NCBI GenBank assembly: GCA_947625725.1
Contig: CANQPI010000002.1
Span: 47,144 to 111,143, forward strand
Direction of reading: 5' to 3'
Source: an uncultured Clostridia bacterium
GTDB taxonomy: Bacteria; Bacillota; Clostridia; Christensenellales; CAG-314
Length of the DNA: 64,000 nucleotides
The notes below the pieces were generated by a model. That model ran no database searches, was not told the origin of the DNA, and saw only the letters and a list, made by a program, of their open reading frames with translations. Below, in pieces: positions 34,777 to 43,856 of the stretch (its first letter is position 1; every line of letters starts with the position of its first letter). The translations under genes and the position numbers were made by a program.

Positions 34777-35283
34777 TCAAAAAAGTTTGGTGAGCGCGAT
34801 CACGCACAACATTATCGCGGAAACCAAGTTTGTGTGGGACAAAACCACCTTTTTCGCCAACGCCTGTCCCAGCGCGACGGTCAGGTAGTGCGTCGCGGCA
34901 AAAACTATGGGTGCAATCGCCTCTACCCCCACGCCGACCAGCGACAAATTGGCGATTGCGGCGTCCATTCCCACGGCAACTCCGATAGTCAAACTTTCGC
35001 CCAGCGTTACGGGTTTGAGCGCGTAAGCGTGGCTTTCCTCGCGGAAAAGACACATTGCCGCCAGCACAAACAGCAGACATGCGCCGAAATAATCGGCAAA
35101 ACGGCTCGCCGCGCTCAACGCCTTTGCCAAAAAGGACGTGGCAAGGCAAAGCAACAATGTCACAAACGAAACGGCGGCAGGCAACACGGGCGACGCTTTT
35201 TTGTTGAGAGATAGGGAAAATCCCGCCATAAAACTATCCAACGACACGACGATCGCAGTCAAAGCCACTATCAGAATTGTCAA
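34777..35283 (-). CDS. MntP/YtaF family membrane protein
   Basis: The 168-residue protein has six predicted membrane helices in two related halves. Each half carries the family hallmark: S-L-D-S-F-M-A-G-F-S in helix 1 and G-M-D-A-A-I-A-N-L-S in helix 4. MntP members export Mn(II), while the close YtaF branch is found in spore formers with unknown function; the short length fits YtaF better. TTG 35283 is the start because AAGGAG (35295-35290) lies six bases upstream. It is monocistronic. Confidence 0.82.
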   Translation of the reverse strand: MTILIVALTAIVVSLDSFMAGFSLSLNKKASPVLPAAVSFVTLLLCLATSFLAKALSAASRFADYFGACLLFVLAAMCLFREESHAYALKPVTLGESLTIGVAVGMDAAIANLSLVGVGVEAIAPIVFAATHYLTVALGQALAKKVVLSHTNLVSAIMLCVIALTKLF

Positions 35284-35413
35284 CCGTATCTCCTTGTTTT
35301 CTTAGGTAGAGCGCAAACCCGCGCCGTATCATACTATGCACGCCGCGCAAATTGTGCTGCGCCCTTTCGGGGGCAATTTGAGGCGTAATATTGTATTTTA
35401 TATTTACAAGTAG

Positions 35414-35442
35414 TTGACAATCAAAGCAAATAAATGTAAAAT
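35414..35442 (+). promoter_or_regulatory. promoter of the secreted anchored protein gene
   Basis: TTGACA (35414-35419), 17 bp, TAAAAT (35437-35442). Confidence 0.8.
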
Positions 35443-35517
35443 AACACTATATGCGGTAAAAGACGCACATTTTTTGCCGTACACAAAGGGTTGGGCAAAT
35501 TGCCCTTCGGAGGAATA

Positions 35518-37209
35518 ATGAAAAGGTTTTTGAGTATTTTGATAGCGCTGTTGTTGCTTGTAGTCACGTTCGAGGCAACCACGGCGGCAATAGCGGAAGA
35601 ACCGAGCGCGGGCGGCGATAGCGAACCCGTTCAGCGTACGGTCACTTTCAACGCGGACAAGTTCAGAGAGTATGTTACGCAATACCAAGGAGAGGAGGGC
35701 GCGTACAGCGGCAACGACTTCTACCTTGAAATGAGTACCAACTTTATGTTTGCAAACAAGTGGTGGGAGGACACCGACAAGGTCCACGAGATATTTGACG
35801 GCATCAACTACCGCTACCAACCCAAGGACGAACCCAAGGACGCAGAGGGTAACGACAAAACCGCCCAATACAAAGTCGTCTACAAGGGCGGCGACTACGC
35901 CGCGGACAACTACAACGCGCCGACCACTTCCGACAAGTACGAAACGGAACATTTCCGTCTGCCCGCCGCTCCCACAGCCAAATCTCATTTGGAGCCTGCC
36001 GAGCCTGTCGAGGGCGAGGAACAAACCACCGTTTTTGACGCGTACTTTGCCGGTTGGGAGATCACTCTCGGCGTAGAGCAGGAGAGCGAAGGCGAAGTTG
36101 ACGGAGCCGCTCTCGAAGAACTTCCGTCGCACTTGCAAGGTTTGTTTGCCGCCAATACGGAAATAGCAATGCCCGCAAGCGACATCACCATAACCGCAAA
36201 ATGGGTCGTCAACGAGGACGAAACCAGCGAGCAAAAAGCCAAAGACAGCGTTATTCCCAACGACGTTATTTACGTTTTGTACGTCAACTCCAACGGCGCG
36301 GTCACGCAGGACATGCAGGAGTGGAGCCGTTGCCTTGTAACCAGCACGTTCAGCCTCACTTCCGAGGGGGAATGGAATTTCCGCTTTGCGGTAGTGGACG
36401 GAGCCAAAGCAAGCAAGAGCAGTTACACTTTTGACGAGGACGACATCCTTGCGGATACCTTTGACGACGCTCAAAAAGTCATTGACCAAGCCAACGAAAG
36501 CAAACTGCCCGTTGACGACAAACAAGTAGCGGCAGCCGATTGCACGCTTAAATATCGCACAATGGATACTACTCACCCGCAAGTGGACCTTTCCGAAACG
36601 CAAAAGAACAAACAGGTGGACGGCTTGACGGTGGGCACGACCTATTCCGTATCTTCCTATTCGCTCAGCATAACGGACGCTTCTTCCACAACCACAACGT
36701 ACGTCGTGTACAAACAAGTGGGCAAGAAAGTCGAGGGCGCGGACGACGACGGTTGGCTGTTGATTTTCGACGACAGCACCAAGACGGTAACGGAAGGATA
36801 CGAAAATTGCATTTCCACGAGCGGCGTTATCACCCCGCTCGAAAGTGACGTTATTGACGGATACGTTTACAAAATCGTGTTCTCGGTGACGGACGCCTAC
36901 GGTCACTACGGAGTGAAAAAGGTCAGCGGCGACGCCGAACCCTCCACCGAGGAAGAACATCCCACATTGTTGTTGAGAGTCAATCCCAAAGAGGGCGACG
37001 TTAGCAGACGCAAAACGATAGAGGCTTGGAAGATAGTTTTGTACGTTGTTGCGGGACTTTCCTTTGTCGGCATCATAGTGTTGCTTTGCATCAAACCCAA
37101 GCAGGAAAGAGCCGACGCGCGCTACAACGCGTCCAACTCGAACGCTCCCTCCGACGACGTTTCCGAACAGAATGCCGCAAACGACGACTCCGACGAAACT
37201 CAAAAATAA
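35518..37209 (+). CDS. secreted membrane-anchored protein, unknown function
   Basis: The 563-residue product has a signal peptide (M-K-R-F-L-S-I-L-I-A-L-L, cleavage near A-I-A-E), a large acidic beta-rich extracellular region of about 470 residues, a membrane helix near 510-530 (I-V-L-Y-V-V-A-G-L-S-F-V-G-I-I-V-L-L) and an acidic Asn/Ser/Asp cytoplasmic tail. Scattered W-E-x-T/W-E-I-T motifs resemble surface bacterial Ig-like domains but no family is clear. GGAGG (35509-35513) fixes ATG 35518. It is monocistronic between its own promoter and terminator. Type I membrane topology suggests a surface or signalling role; that is inference. Confidence 0.78.
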   Translation: MKRFLSILIALLLLVVTFEATTAAIAEEPSAGGDSEPVQRTVTFNADKFREYVTQYQGEEGAYSGNDFYLEMSTNFMFANKWWEDTDKVHEIFDGINYRYQPKDEPKDAEGNDKTAQYKVVYKGGDYAADNYNAPTTSDKYETEHFRLPAAPTAKSHLEPAEPVEGEEQTTVFDAYFAGWEITLGVEQESEGEVDGAALEELPSHLQGLFAANTEIAMPASDITITAKWVVNEDETSEQKAKDSVIPNDVIYVLYVNSNGAVTQDMQEWSRCLVTSTFSLTSEGEWNFRFAVVDGAKASKSSYTFDEDDILADTFDDAQKVIDQANESKLPVDDKQVAAADCTLKYRTMDTTHPQVDLSETQKNKQVDGLTVGTTYSVSSYSLSITDASSTTTTYVVYKQVGKKVEGADDDGWLLIFDDSTKTVTEGYENCISTSGVITPLESDVIDGYVYKIVFSVTDAYGHYGVKKVSGDAEPSTEEEHPTLLLRVNPKEGDVSRRKTIEAWKIVLYVVAGLSFVGIIVLLCIKPKQERADARYNASNSNAPSDDVSEQNAANDDSDETQK

Positions 37210-37228
37210 CAATAATCGGCTTTGACCG

Positions 37229-37263
37229 AAAAGCGCCGAGCAAAACGCTCGACGCTTTTTTTT
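37229..37263 (+). terminator. terminator of the secreted anchored protein gene
   Basis: Stem AAAAGCG-CGAGC / GCTCG-CGCTTTT with a one-base mismatch and a 5-nt loop, ending in T8. Confidence 0.85.
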
Positions 37264-37309
37264 GTAATAATTTGGTGTGGAAGTAAACAAAAACAGACTA
37301 ATGGATATT

Positions 37310-37835
37310 TCCAACTCACTCTGCAACGAGTGTCGCACACAAATCTAAATGTCGAAACTCATCCACCGTCTGACGACGGTCCCCCTTCTCTTGCGTCCCC
37401 AAGAGAAGGCTTTTAATGCAGTCGCCGACGTTGTTTCCCATTATAATGGAAAGCAGTATTTTGATACTACAACGCGAGTACCACTTTTTCCACTCGTAGG
37501 AAAGCCCTCTCAGAGTTACCAACTTTGTTGCGGTACAAGTTGTCCAATCAGAGTTCCGACCTTGTTCCACCAAGGTATGAGGGTGTTTCGTGACAAACAA
37601 TCTGCAACGAGGGCGTAGCCCGAAGCGAAGCCGTTTGACACGGAATACCCGAATACCTATATAATCTGCAACGAAAACGCCACACAAGTGGGTTTTGTTC
37701 CCCTACTAAATGTGTGGCGTTTGAAGTGAAGCCTTTTTTCGAGCAATGCCCGAGGCACTATGTGAAGCCGTTTTGTGTGCAAGCACCCGAAGTGCTGTGT
37801 GAAGCCTTTTTGCAGGGGATACCCGAGCGTTTCGA
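37310..37835. repeat. mosaic non-coding repeat, copy 2 (inverted)
   Basis: Inverted relative to copy 1 and adjoining the stop codon of the minus-strand methyltransferase. It holds the CTTCTCTTG...CAAGAG hairpin module (37380-37410), the module matching CACGAAACACCCTC (about 37580-37600), and the end module TTTTTGCAGGGGATACCCGA (37808-37827). Near-repeats of GTGAAGCC occur within it. Confidence 0.85.
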
Positions 37836-38999
37836 TTATTCGATTATATGCAGAACAAAGCATTTGAGGTAGTGCGTTTCCTCCGCGGATAGCAACGTGG
37901 GGTGGTCGGGGGCTTGTCCGCGTATCTCCACGCATTGGACTTGCCTGCCGCTTCGCCGCGCCGCCAAGGCGAGCATGTTTTCGAATTGCTGTTGCGAAAC
38001 GTAGTGCGAACAACTGCACGTCACAAGGTATCCTCCCGCGCGGACTAGTTTGAGCCCCTGCAAATTGATGTCCAGATACCCGCGCAAAGCGTCGGCGCGT
38101 TCTCCCGCGCTTTTGGTGAAAGCGGGCGGATCGAGTACTACGCAATCGAACAGCCGTCCCTCTTTGCGCAGTTGTCTTAGCAGTTCGAAAACGTCCGCGC
38201 AAACCGTTTGTATGTTGGCAAAACCGTTAAGTTCGGCGTTTTTGCGCACGTTTTCCAATGCAAATTCCGACGCGTCCGCCGCAATTACCTGTTTGGCAAC
38301 GGTGGCGGCGTTCAGGGCGAACCCTCCGCTGTTGCAAAAGCAATCCAACACGTTGCCTTTGGCGTAACGGCGCAAAGCCAAACGATTTTCCTTTTGATCG
38401 AGAAAATACCCCGTCTTTTGTCCGCGGCGCACGTCTACCGCCATTTGCAGACCGTTTTCTTCGATGGCGATCCAATCGGGGATCTCGCCGTACAGCACGC
38501 CCGTTTCTTCGGGCAGACCCTCTTTTTGCCTTACCGCGACGTCGGATCTTTCGTAAATGCCTTTCGGCGCAAATTCCTTTACGAGCGTTTGCACGATATG
38601 TTTTTTGCGTTGGTACATTCCCAGCGACAAAATTTGCACGCACAGATAATCGCCGTACTTGTCTACGACGAGAGCGGGCAACCCGTCCGCCTCGGCAAAT
38701 ACCGCGCGGTAGCAGTTGTCGTAGCCGAGAGCGGTGCGGCGAGCGTTGGCTTGGGCAATGCGTTCGGCGATCACGTTGTCGGCGTCCTCTCTCCCGTCGC
38801 GAATGAATATCCGCACCAAAATTTTGGACGCGTGATTGATAAATCCGCTCCCGAGGTACGCGCCGTCGTGAGCGTACACCGCGGCGAGCGAACCGTTTTT
38901 GTCCTTGCCCTCTATTTTCGCCGCCTCGTTGGCGAATACCCACGGGTGTCCGTCGACAATTCGGCGTTCTTCGCCCTTTTTGAGAAATACTTTGTACAT
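37836..38999 (-). CDS. class I SAM-dependent rRNA methyltransferase with PUA domain (RlmI-like)
   Basis: The 387-residue protein starts with a PUA domain (K-K-G-E-E-R-R-I-V-D-G-H-P-W-V-F, about 6-80), followed by a linker and a Rossmann methyltransferase: V-L-D-C-F-C-N-S-G-G-F motif I, A-D-A-S-E-F-A motif II, and C-V-V-L-D-P-P-A-F-T-K-S. The S-C-S motif late in the chain fits an m5C-type enzyme such as RlmI (23S rRNA C1962). ATG 38999 is chosen because the PUA domain begins there; the upstream frame is low quality. It has its own promoter at 39125-39153. Confidence 0.88.
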   Translation of the reverse strand: MYKVFLKKGEERRIVDGHPWVFANEAAKIEGKDKNGSLAAVYAHDGAYLGSGFINHASKILVRIFIRDGREDADNVIAERIAQANARRTALGYDNCYRAVFAEADGLPALVVDKYGDYLCVQILSLGMYQRKKHIVQTLVKEFAPKGIYERSDVAVRQKEGLPEETGVLYGEIPDWIAIEENGLQMAVDVRRGQKTGYFLDQKENRLALRRYAKGNVLDCFCNSGGFALNAATVAKQVIAADASEFALENVRKNAELNGFANIQTVCADVFELLRQLRKEGRLFDCVVLDPPAFTKSAGERADALRGYLDINLQGLKLVRAGGYLVTCSCSHYVSQQQFENMLALAARRSGRQVQCVEIRGQAPDHPTLLSAEETHYLKCFVLHIIE

Positions 39000-39124
39000 A
39001 TAGTTTCGATATACCGTTCGAATATTTGCCGTCCGATCGTTGTGGGGCGGCAGACAATGCAAGCCGTTTCGGTAACGGTCCCCCTTTGCGACGGCTTGCG
39101 GCAAAATGCTCTGCTTTTGAACCG

Positions 39125-39153
39125 ATTATACCAAAAATATATAGAAAAAGCAA
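39125..39153 (-). promoter_or_regulatory. promoter of the RlmI-like gene
   Basis: Minus strand TTGCTT (39153-39148), 17 bp, TATAAT (39130-39125). The -35 lies inside the terminator of the upstream desulfurase gene. Confidence 0.65.
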
Positions 39154-39174
39154 CCCTTGTCGGGGGTCGCTTTT
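39145..39174 (-). terminator. terminator of the cysteine desulfurase gene
   Basis: Minus strand stem AAAAGCGACCC / GGGTTGCTTTT (one G-T pair), 7-nt loop, T-run to 39145. It begins at the gene's own stop codon. Confidence 0.75.
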
Positions 39175-40307
39175 CAGACGCTTGTTTTGGACAGCATTTC
39201 CACCGCGTTGAGCAGGGCGTAACAGTCCTCTTTTTCCGTGGCGCAACTGACGGACGCGCGCACAACCCCCTGTTCCGACGTGCCGAGGTATTTGTGCATC
39301 AACGGCGCGCACTGCAATCCCCCTCTCACCGACACGTTGTATTTCTCCGCAAGGACGTCGGCGATCTCCGCGCTGTCCCTTTGCCCAATGTTGAACGCCG
39401 CAATGCCGCTTTTGTTGGGGCGCGAGTACACTTTGACGTTGTGTATTTTGTTCAGCCCGTCCAAAATCGTTCGTTGCATTTCCACAACTATGTCGCGGTT
39501 GCTACGCCAATTTGCCAACCACCAATCGATACCTGCGTTCATTGCCATTATCGCGGGACAGGGCAGCGTGCCGCTTTCCAGACAGTCGGGTACGGTGGCG
39601 GGTTGGTAGTAGAGGTGACTTTCCGTCCCCGTCCCTCCAAAGGATATGGGGCGCGGAACGGAACGCTCGTTGAATATCAACGCCCCCGCTCCCTGTATCG
39701 CGTGCAAGCCCTTGTGCGCGGCAATCGCGACCATGTCCACGTTGGACTTTGCCATATCCAGCGGAAAGTACCCCATGCTTTGCGCGCAATCCACCAAAAA
39801 CTTGATGTTTTTTCTGCGGGCGAGTTCGCCTATTTCCGTAACGTCCTGCGCCTGTCCGTTTACGTTGGACGCGTGGGAAATGCAGATCAGGTAGGTGTCC
39901 TTTCGCAAGAGTCGTTCCACCTCCTCGACGGTAATTATCCCATTCGAGTCAGGCTGTGCGACGGATACCTCGGCGTAACCCTTTTTTTGCAGTTGCATTA
40001 CGGGGCGAAGCACCGAATTGTGTTCGGTGGAGGATATAATTATATGCCCGCGCCGAGCCGTCCCCAAAATGGCGAGGTTGAGCGCGGCGGTACAGCCCGC
40101 GGTAAACGCCACGTGCAGTTCGCTGTCGTTGTTAAGCAACAAGTGCAATTTGCGGCGCGTATCGTACAACTTTTGTTGCAAGGCAAGCGCAAACTTGTTT
40201 CCGCTGCGATTGGGATTGTAGGGGTACAACGTCAAACATTCCAAAACGGCGTCGATAACCTGCTTCGGCTTGTAATCGGTGGTGGCGGCGTTGTCAAGAT
40301 AAATCAT
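39174..40307 (-). CDS. class V aminotransferase, cysteine desulfurase family
   Basis: The 377-residue PLP enzyme begins M-I-Y-L-D-N-A-A-T-T, typical of cysteine desulfurases. It has the His of S-T-E-H-N-S, the PLP Lys in A-A-H-K-G-L-H, and a C-terminal R-G-G-L-Q-C-A-P-L-M-H segment with the candidate catalytic Cys, as in the TIGR01977 subgroup. It would take sulfur (or selenium) from cysteine. GGAGGC lies upstream of ATG 40307. It is divergent from a DUF3343 carrier-like gene, a known association, which supports a role in sulfur or selenium trafficking rather than general Fe-S assembly. Confidence 0.87.
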   Translation of the reverse strand: MIYLDNAATTDYKPKQVIDAVLECLTLYPYNPNRSGNKFALALQQKLYDTRRKLHLLLNNDSELHVAFTAGCTAALNLAILGTARRGHIIISSTEHNSVLRPVMQLQKKGYAEVSVAQPDSNGIITVEEVERLLRKDTYLICISHASNVNGQAQDVTEIGELARRKNIKFLVDCAQSMGYFPLDMAKSNVDMVAIAAHKGLHAIQGAGALIFNERSVPRPISFGGTGTESHLYYQPATVPDCLESGTLPCPAIMAMNAGIDWWLANWRSNRDIVVEMQRTILDGLNKIHNVKVYSRPNKSGIAAFNIGQRDSAEIADVLAEKYNVSVRGGLQCAPLMHKYLGTSEQGVVRASVSCATEKEDCYALLNAVEMLSKTSV

Positions 40308-40418
40308 TTTTTGTGCCTCCGTACACACTTTTTGAGGAACTTTTCAGTAATATATTTTATGGGAGTATTTTCGCCGTATGACACAGCGGTTCGTCGGTAG
40401 TACATAAGGAGAATCGTA

Positions 40419-40670
40419 ATGGAATATGTAATTGCTGTTTACCGATCGCGCAACGTGGCAATACGCGCTTACAACTATCTTTCGAACAGCGGCTCTATGT
40501 GCGCGCTGGTGTCCACTCCGCGCGCCGCGGGCGTCGGGTGCGGACTTTCCGTCAAGTTGAGCAAATCGGATTTTTTGCGCGCAAGGAGTTTTCTGGCGGG
40601 GAGCGAAACGTTTGTCGGATTTTTTCTTGTCAAGACGACCTTGCACGGCAACACCGTAACTCGCATTTGA
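40419..40670 (+). CDS. DUF3343 putative Se/S carrier-like protein
   Basis: The 83-residue product has the DUF3343 layout: M-E-Y-V-I-A-V-Y-R-S-R-N-x-A strand-helix start, a central P-R-A-A-G-V-G-C-G-L-S-V motif with the conserved Cys, and a basic C-terminal half. These small proteins are found beside cysteine desulfurases and are proposed to carry persulfide or selenide. AAGGAG precedes ATG 40419. It is transcribed divergently from the desulfurase and lies upstream of nth. Confidence 0.83.
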   Translation: MEYVIAVYRSRNVAIRAYNYLSNSGSMCALVSTPRAAGVGCGLSVKLSKSDFLRARSFLAGSETFVGFFLVKTTLHGNTVTRI

Positions 40671-40685
40671 AATGGGCGCAAATTG

Positions 40686-40714
40686 TTGAAAAATTACTCC
40701 GAATAGGGTATAAT
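40686..40714 (+). promoter_or_regulatory. promoter of nth operon
   Basis: TTGAAA (40686-40691), 17 bp, TATAAT (40709-40714). Confidence 0.75.
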
Positions 40715-40786
40715 GGGAGCAACAAAACAATGCTTGCAACCCCGTTATATCCTTTTTTTTTGCAAGCGAAGGCGCAAGGTGCTTGT

Positions 40787-41416
40787 ATGGTTGATACCAA
40801 AGCGATATTGGATATATTATCAAAGGATTTTCCCGACGCCAAGAGCGAGTTGGTTTTTCGCTCGCCCTACGAGTTGATCGTGGCGGTAATTTTGTCCGCG
40901 CAATGCACCGACAAGAGGGTCAATCAGGTTACTCCCGCGTTGTTTGCGGAAGCGCCCACCGTGCAAGCGCTTGCGGAAATGCCCGTCGAAAGGTTGGAGG
41001 AGTTGATACGTTCCTGCGGATTTTTTCACACCAAGGCGCGGCATTTGCACGATATGGCAAGCGACGTGGTAAGCAAATTCGGCGGGCAGATCCCCAACGA
41101 CTTGCAACAGTTGCAAACTTTGGCGGGCGTGGGACGAAAGACCGCAAACGTGGTGTATGCGGTGGGCTTCGGCGGACAAGCGATAGCGGTGGATACGCAC
41201 GTGTTCAGGGTGTCCAACAGGTTGGGTATCGCGTGCGCCGACAACGTTTTGGATACGGAAAAACAACTTATGGCTGCCATTCCTCAACAGAAATGGGCGG
41301 ACAGTCATCACTACATACTTCTGCACGGCAGATACGTTTGCAAGGCGCAACGCCCGCTTTGTCAAAGTTGTTCGGTCAGGGCGTATTGCAAGTACTACGA
41401 GGAACATCATGGTTGA
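40787..41416 (+). CDS. nth: endonuclease III
   Basis: The 209-residue enzyme has the helix-hairpin-helix L-A-G-V-G-R-K-T-A-N with the catalytic Lys, the catalytic Asp in V-D-T-H-V-F-R-V-S-N-R, and a C-terminal C-x6-C-x2-C-x5-C cluster for [4Fe-4S]. It removes oxidised pyrimidines and cleaves abasic sites in base excision repair. ATG 40787 follows AAGGTG and gives the normal family length; ATG 40730 would add an unrelated 19-residue extension. Its stop overlaps the next gene by eight bases. Confidence 0.93.
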   Translation: MVDTKAILDILSKDFPDAKSELVFRSPYELIVAVILSAQCTDKRVNQVTPALFAEAPTVQALAEMPVERLEELIRSCGFFHTKARHLHDMASDVVSKFGGQIPNDLQQLQTLAGVGRKTANVVYAVGFGGQAIAVDTHVFRVSNRLGIACADNVLDTEKQLMAAIPQQKWADSHHYILLHGRYVCKAQRPLCQSCSVRAYCKYYEEHHG

Positions 41417-42566
41417 TAACGACGTTTTCGATTGCGAGCAAGAGTGCGGTCGCTGTTTGAACTGCGCCAAGCCGAGTTGCGTGCCGTTTTGCCCCGTCGG
41501 CAACAGGATACCTCAAATTTTGCAGATTATCAAATCGGGCGACTACGCCGAGGCGACGAGAATGGTCGGACATCCTTTCGGCGAGGTTTGCGGCTACGTG
41601 TGTCCGCGCGAACGGCAGTGTCAGGGCGGTTGCGTGTTGGGCAGACGAGGAGAATCCGTGCGCATAGCCGACGCGGAAATTGCGCTTTTCCGACAACACC
41701 CCTACGCTGTCGAACGCATTTCCGACGTGTTGAAAGGCAAGCGCGTTGCGGTTATCGGCGGCGGCGTTTCGGGCGTTACGTTCGCCGTCAAAATGTACGA
41801 ACAGGGCGCGGACGTGACTTTGTACGAACGCCGCGAGTTGCTTTCCACTCTCAAACTCATACCCGAGTTCCGTCTGCCCCGCGCGGCGTTGACTCGCATA
41901 GAACGACAACTTGCGGGCAAAATCGTCGCGGTCAACGCAAACGCCGACGTGGAACTTTGCGCAAGGGAACGTTTTGACGTTGTCTACGTTGCCACGGGGG
42001 CTTCCGTTTGCAACCCTCTCGGAGCGGCGGGCGAAGAATTTGCCACCCCATATACGCAATTTCTTGCGGACAAAACGGACTTGACGGGCAAAAAGGCGAT
42101 AGTCGTCGGCGGCGGCAATACCGCTATGGACTGCGCTCGCCATGCGATACGGTTGGGCGCGAGCGTCACCGTGGCGTACCGTCGCACGCGCAACGACATG
42201 CCCGCGTTTGACAAGGAAATTGCTCTTGCCGAGAGCGAGGGCGCGAACATTGTTTACAACGTCGCCCCCGTTGCGATCGTCTGGCAAAACGGCGGTTTGG
42301 CGGTCAGTCTGGCGCAAACGGTATCGCAAGGGCGAAGCGCGCTGAAAACGGGCGACGTCGCTTCGGTCCTCGCATGCGATCTGGTCGTTGCGGCGATAGG
42401 CGGCAAATTCGACCGCTCGGTATTGGCAAACGTTTGTTCGGACGACGTTCGACGTCCTTGCGGCAATGTATATGTCGGCGGCGACGCGGCGGGCGGCAAA
42501 ACGGTTGCCGAAGCGGTGGCGGACGCAATGCGCGCGGCAAAACAAATTACGGACAGTTACAAATAG
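41409..42566 (+). CDS. GltD-like FAD/NAD(P)-dependent oxidoreductase
   Basis: The 385-residue protein resembles the glutamate synthase small subunit and related Fe-S flavoproteins. It has an N-terminal Cys cluster (C-G-R-C-L-N-C ... C-V-P-F-C-P-V-G and C-G-Y-V-C-P ... C-Q-G-G-C) for Fe-S centres, a first dinucleotide fold G-G-G-V-S-G, a second G-G-G-N-T-A-M-D for NAD(P)H, and a C-terminal Y-V-G-G-D-A-A-G-G FAD motif. It is about 60-70 residues shorter than GltD and no gltB is nearby. It may act as an electron-bifurcating or ferredoxin-linked partner; the substrate is unknown. Confidence 0.82.
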   Translation: MVDNDVFDCEQECGRCLNCAKPSCVPFCPVGNRIPQILQIIKSGDYAEATRMVGHPFGEVCGYVCPRERQCQGGCVLGRRGESVRIADAEIALFRQHPYAVERISDVLKGKRVAVIGGGVSGVTFAVKMYEQGADVTLYERRELLSTLKLIPEFRLPRAALTRIERQLAGKIVAVNANADVELCARERFDVVYVATGASVCNPLGAAGEEFATPYTQFLADKTDLTGKKAIVVGGGNTAMDCARHAIRLGASVTVAYRRTRNDMPAFDKEIALAESEGANIVYNVAPVAIVWQNGGLAVSLAQTVSQGRSALKTGDVASVLACDLVVAAIGGKFDRSVLANVCSDDVRRPCGNVYVGGDAAGGKTVAEAVADAMRAAKQITDSYK

Positions 42567-42581
42567 GGTAAGGATATCGAA

Positions 42582-43844
42582 ATGTTTATTGACAAAGTAA
42601 AAATTTTTATCAAATCGGGCAACGGCGGCAACGGTTCCGCCAGCCTTCACACTGAAAAATACGTAAATAACGGCGGACCGGACGGCGGCGACGGCGGCAA
42701 GGGCGGCGACGTCGTTTTTGTAGCCACCTCGTCGGAAAACACTTTGAACGCCTTCCATTACCAAAAGCATTTCAGGGCGGGCGACGGCGAAAACGGCGGC
42801 AGACAACGCTCCTTCGGCAAACAGGGCGACGACGTCGAAATCAAAGTCCCCGTCGGCACCGTCATCAAAAACGCCGACGGCGATATTGTCGCCGATATGT
42901 TCGAGGACGGTCAGCGCGAAGTCGTTTTGCGCGGCGGCAAGGGCGGCAGAGGCAATTGGCATTTCAAAACCTCTCGCAGGCAGTCGCCGTCATTTGCCGA
43001 ACACGGCGTCAAAACGCAGGAGTACGAGGTGATGTTGGAACTCAAAACCATTGCCGACGTTGGCTTGGTGGGCTTTCCCAACGTGGGCAAAAGCACCTTG
43101 CTGTCGGTAGTATCCGACGCCAAACCCAAAATCGCCAACTATCACTTTACGACGCTGAGTCCCAACTTGGGCGTGGTGAGTTGTTACGATCAAACCTTTG
43201 TAATGGCGGATATTCCCGGACTTATCGAGGGCGCGGGAGAGGGCGCGGGACTTGGTCACAATTTTTTGCGGCATATCGAGCGCACGCGACTGTTGGTACA
43301 CGTACTGGACATCTCCGGCAGCGAGGGGCGCGATCCTTTGGCGGATTTCGAACTTATCAACAATGAAATTTTCCGTTATGACAAATCGCTGACCGAACTG
43401 CCCATGGTGGTGGCTGCCAACAAGATGGACATGCCCTCCGCGCAAGAAAATCTCGACCGTTTTGTCGCAAAGTACGGCGACAAGTATCAAGTGTTTCCGT
43501 TGACCGCGCTCATTCACGAGGGCGTGGACGAACTTGTGACAGTCCTTGCCAAAATTTTGCAAACGCTCCCCCCGCCGCAACCGTTGAGTTATCAACCGAT
43601 ACGGTTGCAAAAAGAACTATCCGACGACTTTGCTATCGACGTGTTGAGCGAGGACGTTTTCGAGGTGACGGGCGGTTTGGTGGAAATGCTTGCGCGCAAG
43701 GTGAATCTGGACGACTACGACAGTTTTAGGTATTTTCAAAAGGTCATGCGCGACCGCGGCGTGATAGCCGCTCTGCGACGCGTCGGCGCGCACGACGGCA
43801 GTACGGTGATCGTCGGCGAGATCGAATTCGAATTTGTAGATTGA
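42582..43844 (+). CDS. obgE: Obg family GTPase
   Basis: All three Obg parts are present: the glycine-rich N-terminal fold (G-N-G-G-N-G-S-A-S, G-G-D-G-G-K-G-G-D), the G domain with G-F-P-N-V-G-K-S near 165 and D-I-P-G-L-I-E-G, N-K-M-D as G4, and a C-terminal OCT domain (about 350-420). It acts in late 50S assembly and stress control. It lies 15 nt after the GltD-like gene and 12 nt before yhbY, a common ribosome-assembly pairing. Confidence 0.96.
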   Translation: MFIDKVKIFIKSGNGGNGSASLHTEKYVNNGGPDGGDGGKGGDVVFVATSSENTLNAFHYQKHFRAGDGENGGRQRSFGKQGDDVEIKVPVGTVIKNADGDIVADMFEDGQREVVLRGGKGGRGNWHFKTSRRQSPSFAEHGVKTQEYEVMLELKTIADVGLVGFPNVGKSTLLSVVSDAKPKIANYHFTTLSPNLGVVSCYDQTFVMADIPGLIEGAGEGAGLGHNFLRHIERTRLLVHVLDISGSEGRDPLADFELINNEIFRYDKSLTELPMVVAANKMDMPSAQENLDRFVAKYGDKYQVFPLTALIHEGVDELVTVLAKILQTLPPPQPLSYQPIRLQKELSDDFAIDVLSEDVFEVTGGLVEMLARKVNLDDYDSFRYFQKVMRDRGVIAALRRVGAHDGSTVIVGEIEFEFVD

Positions 43845-43856
43845 TGGGGGAAGGAT

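Noticed and set aside
38208..40400. 730-residue plus-strand frame opposite rlmI and desulfurase
   Set aside because: Antisense shadow spanning two genes and a terminator.
41376..42962. 528-residue minus-strand frame opposite the GltD-like and obg genes
   Set aside because: Antisense shadow crossing a gene boundary; no ribosome site or motif.
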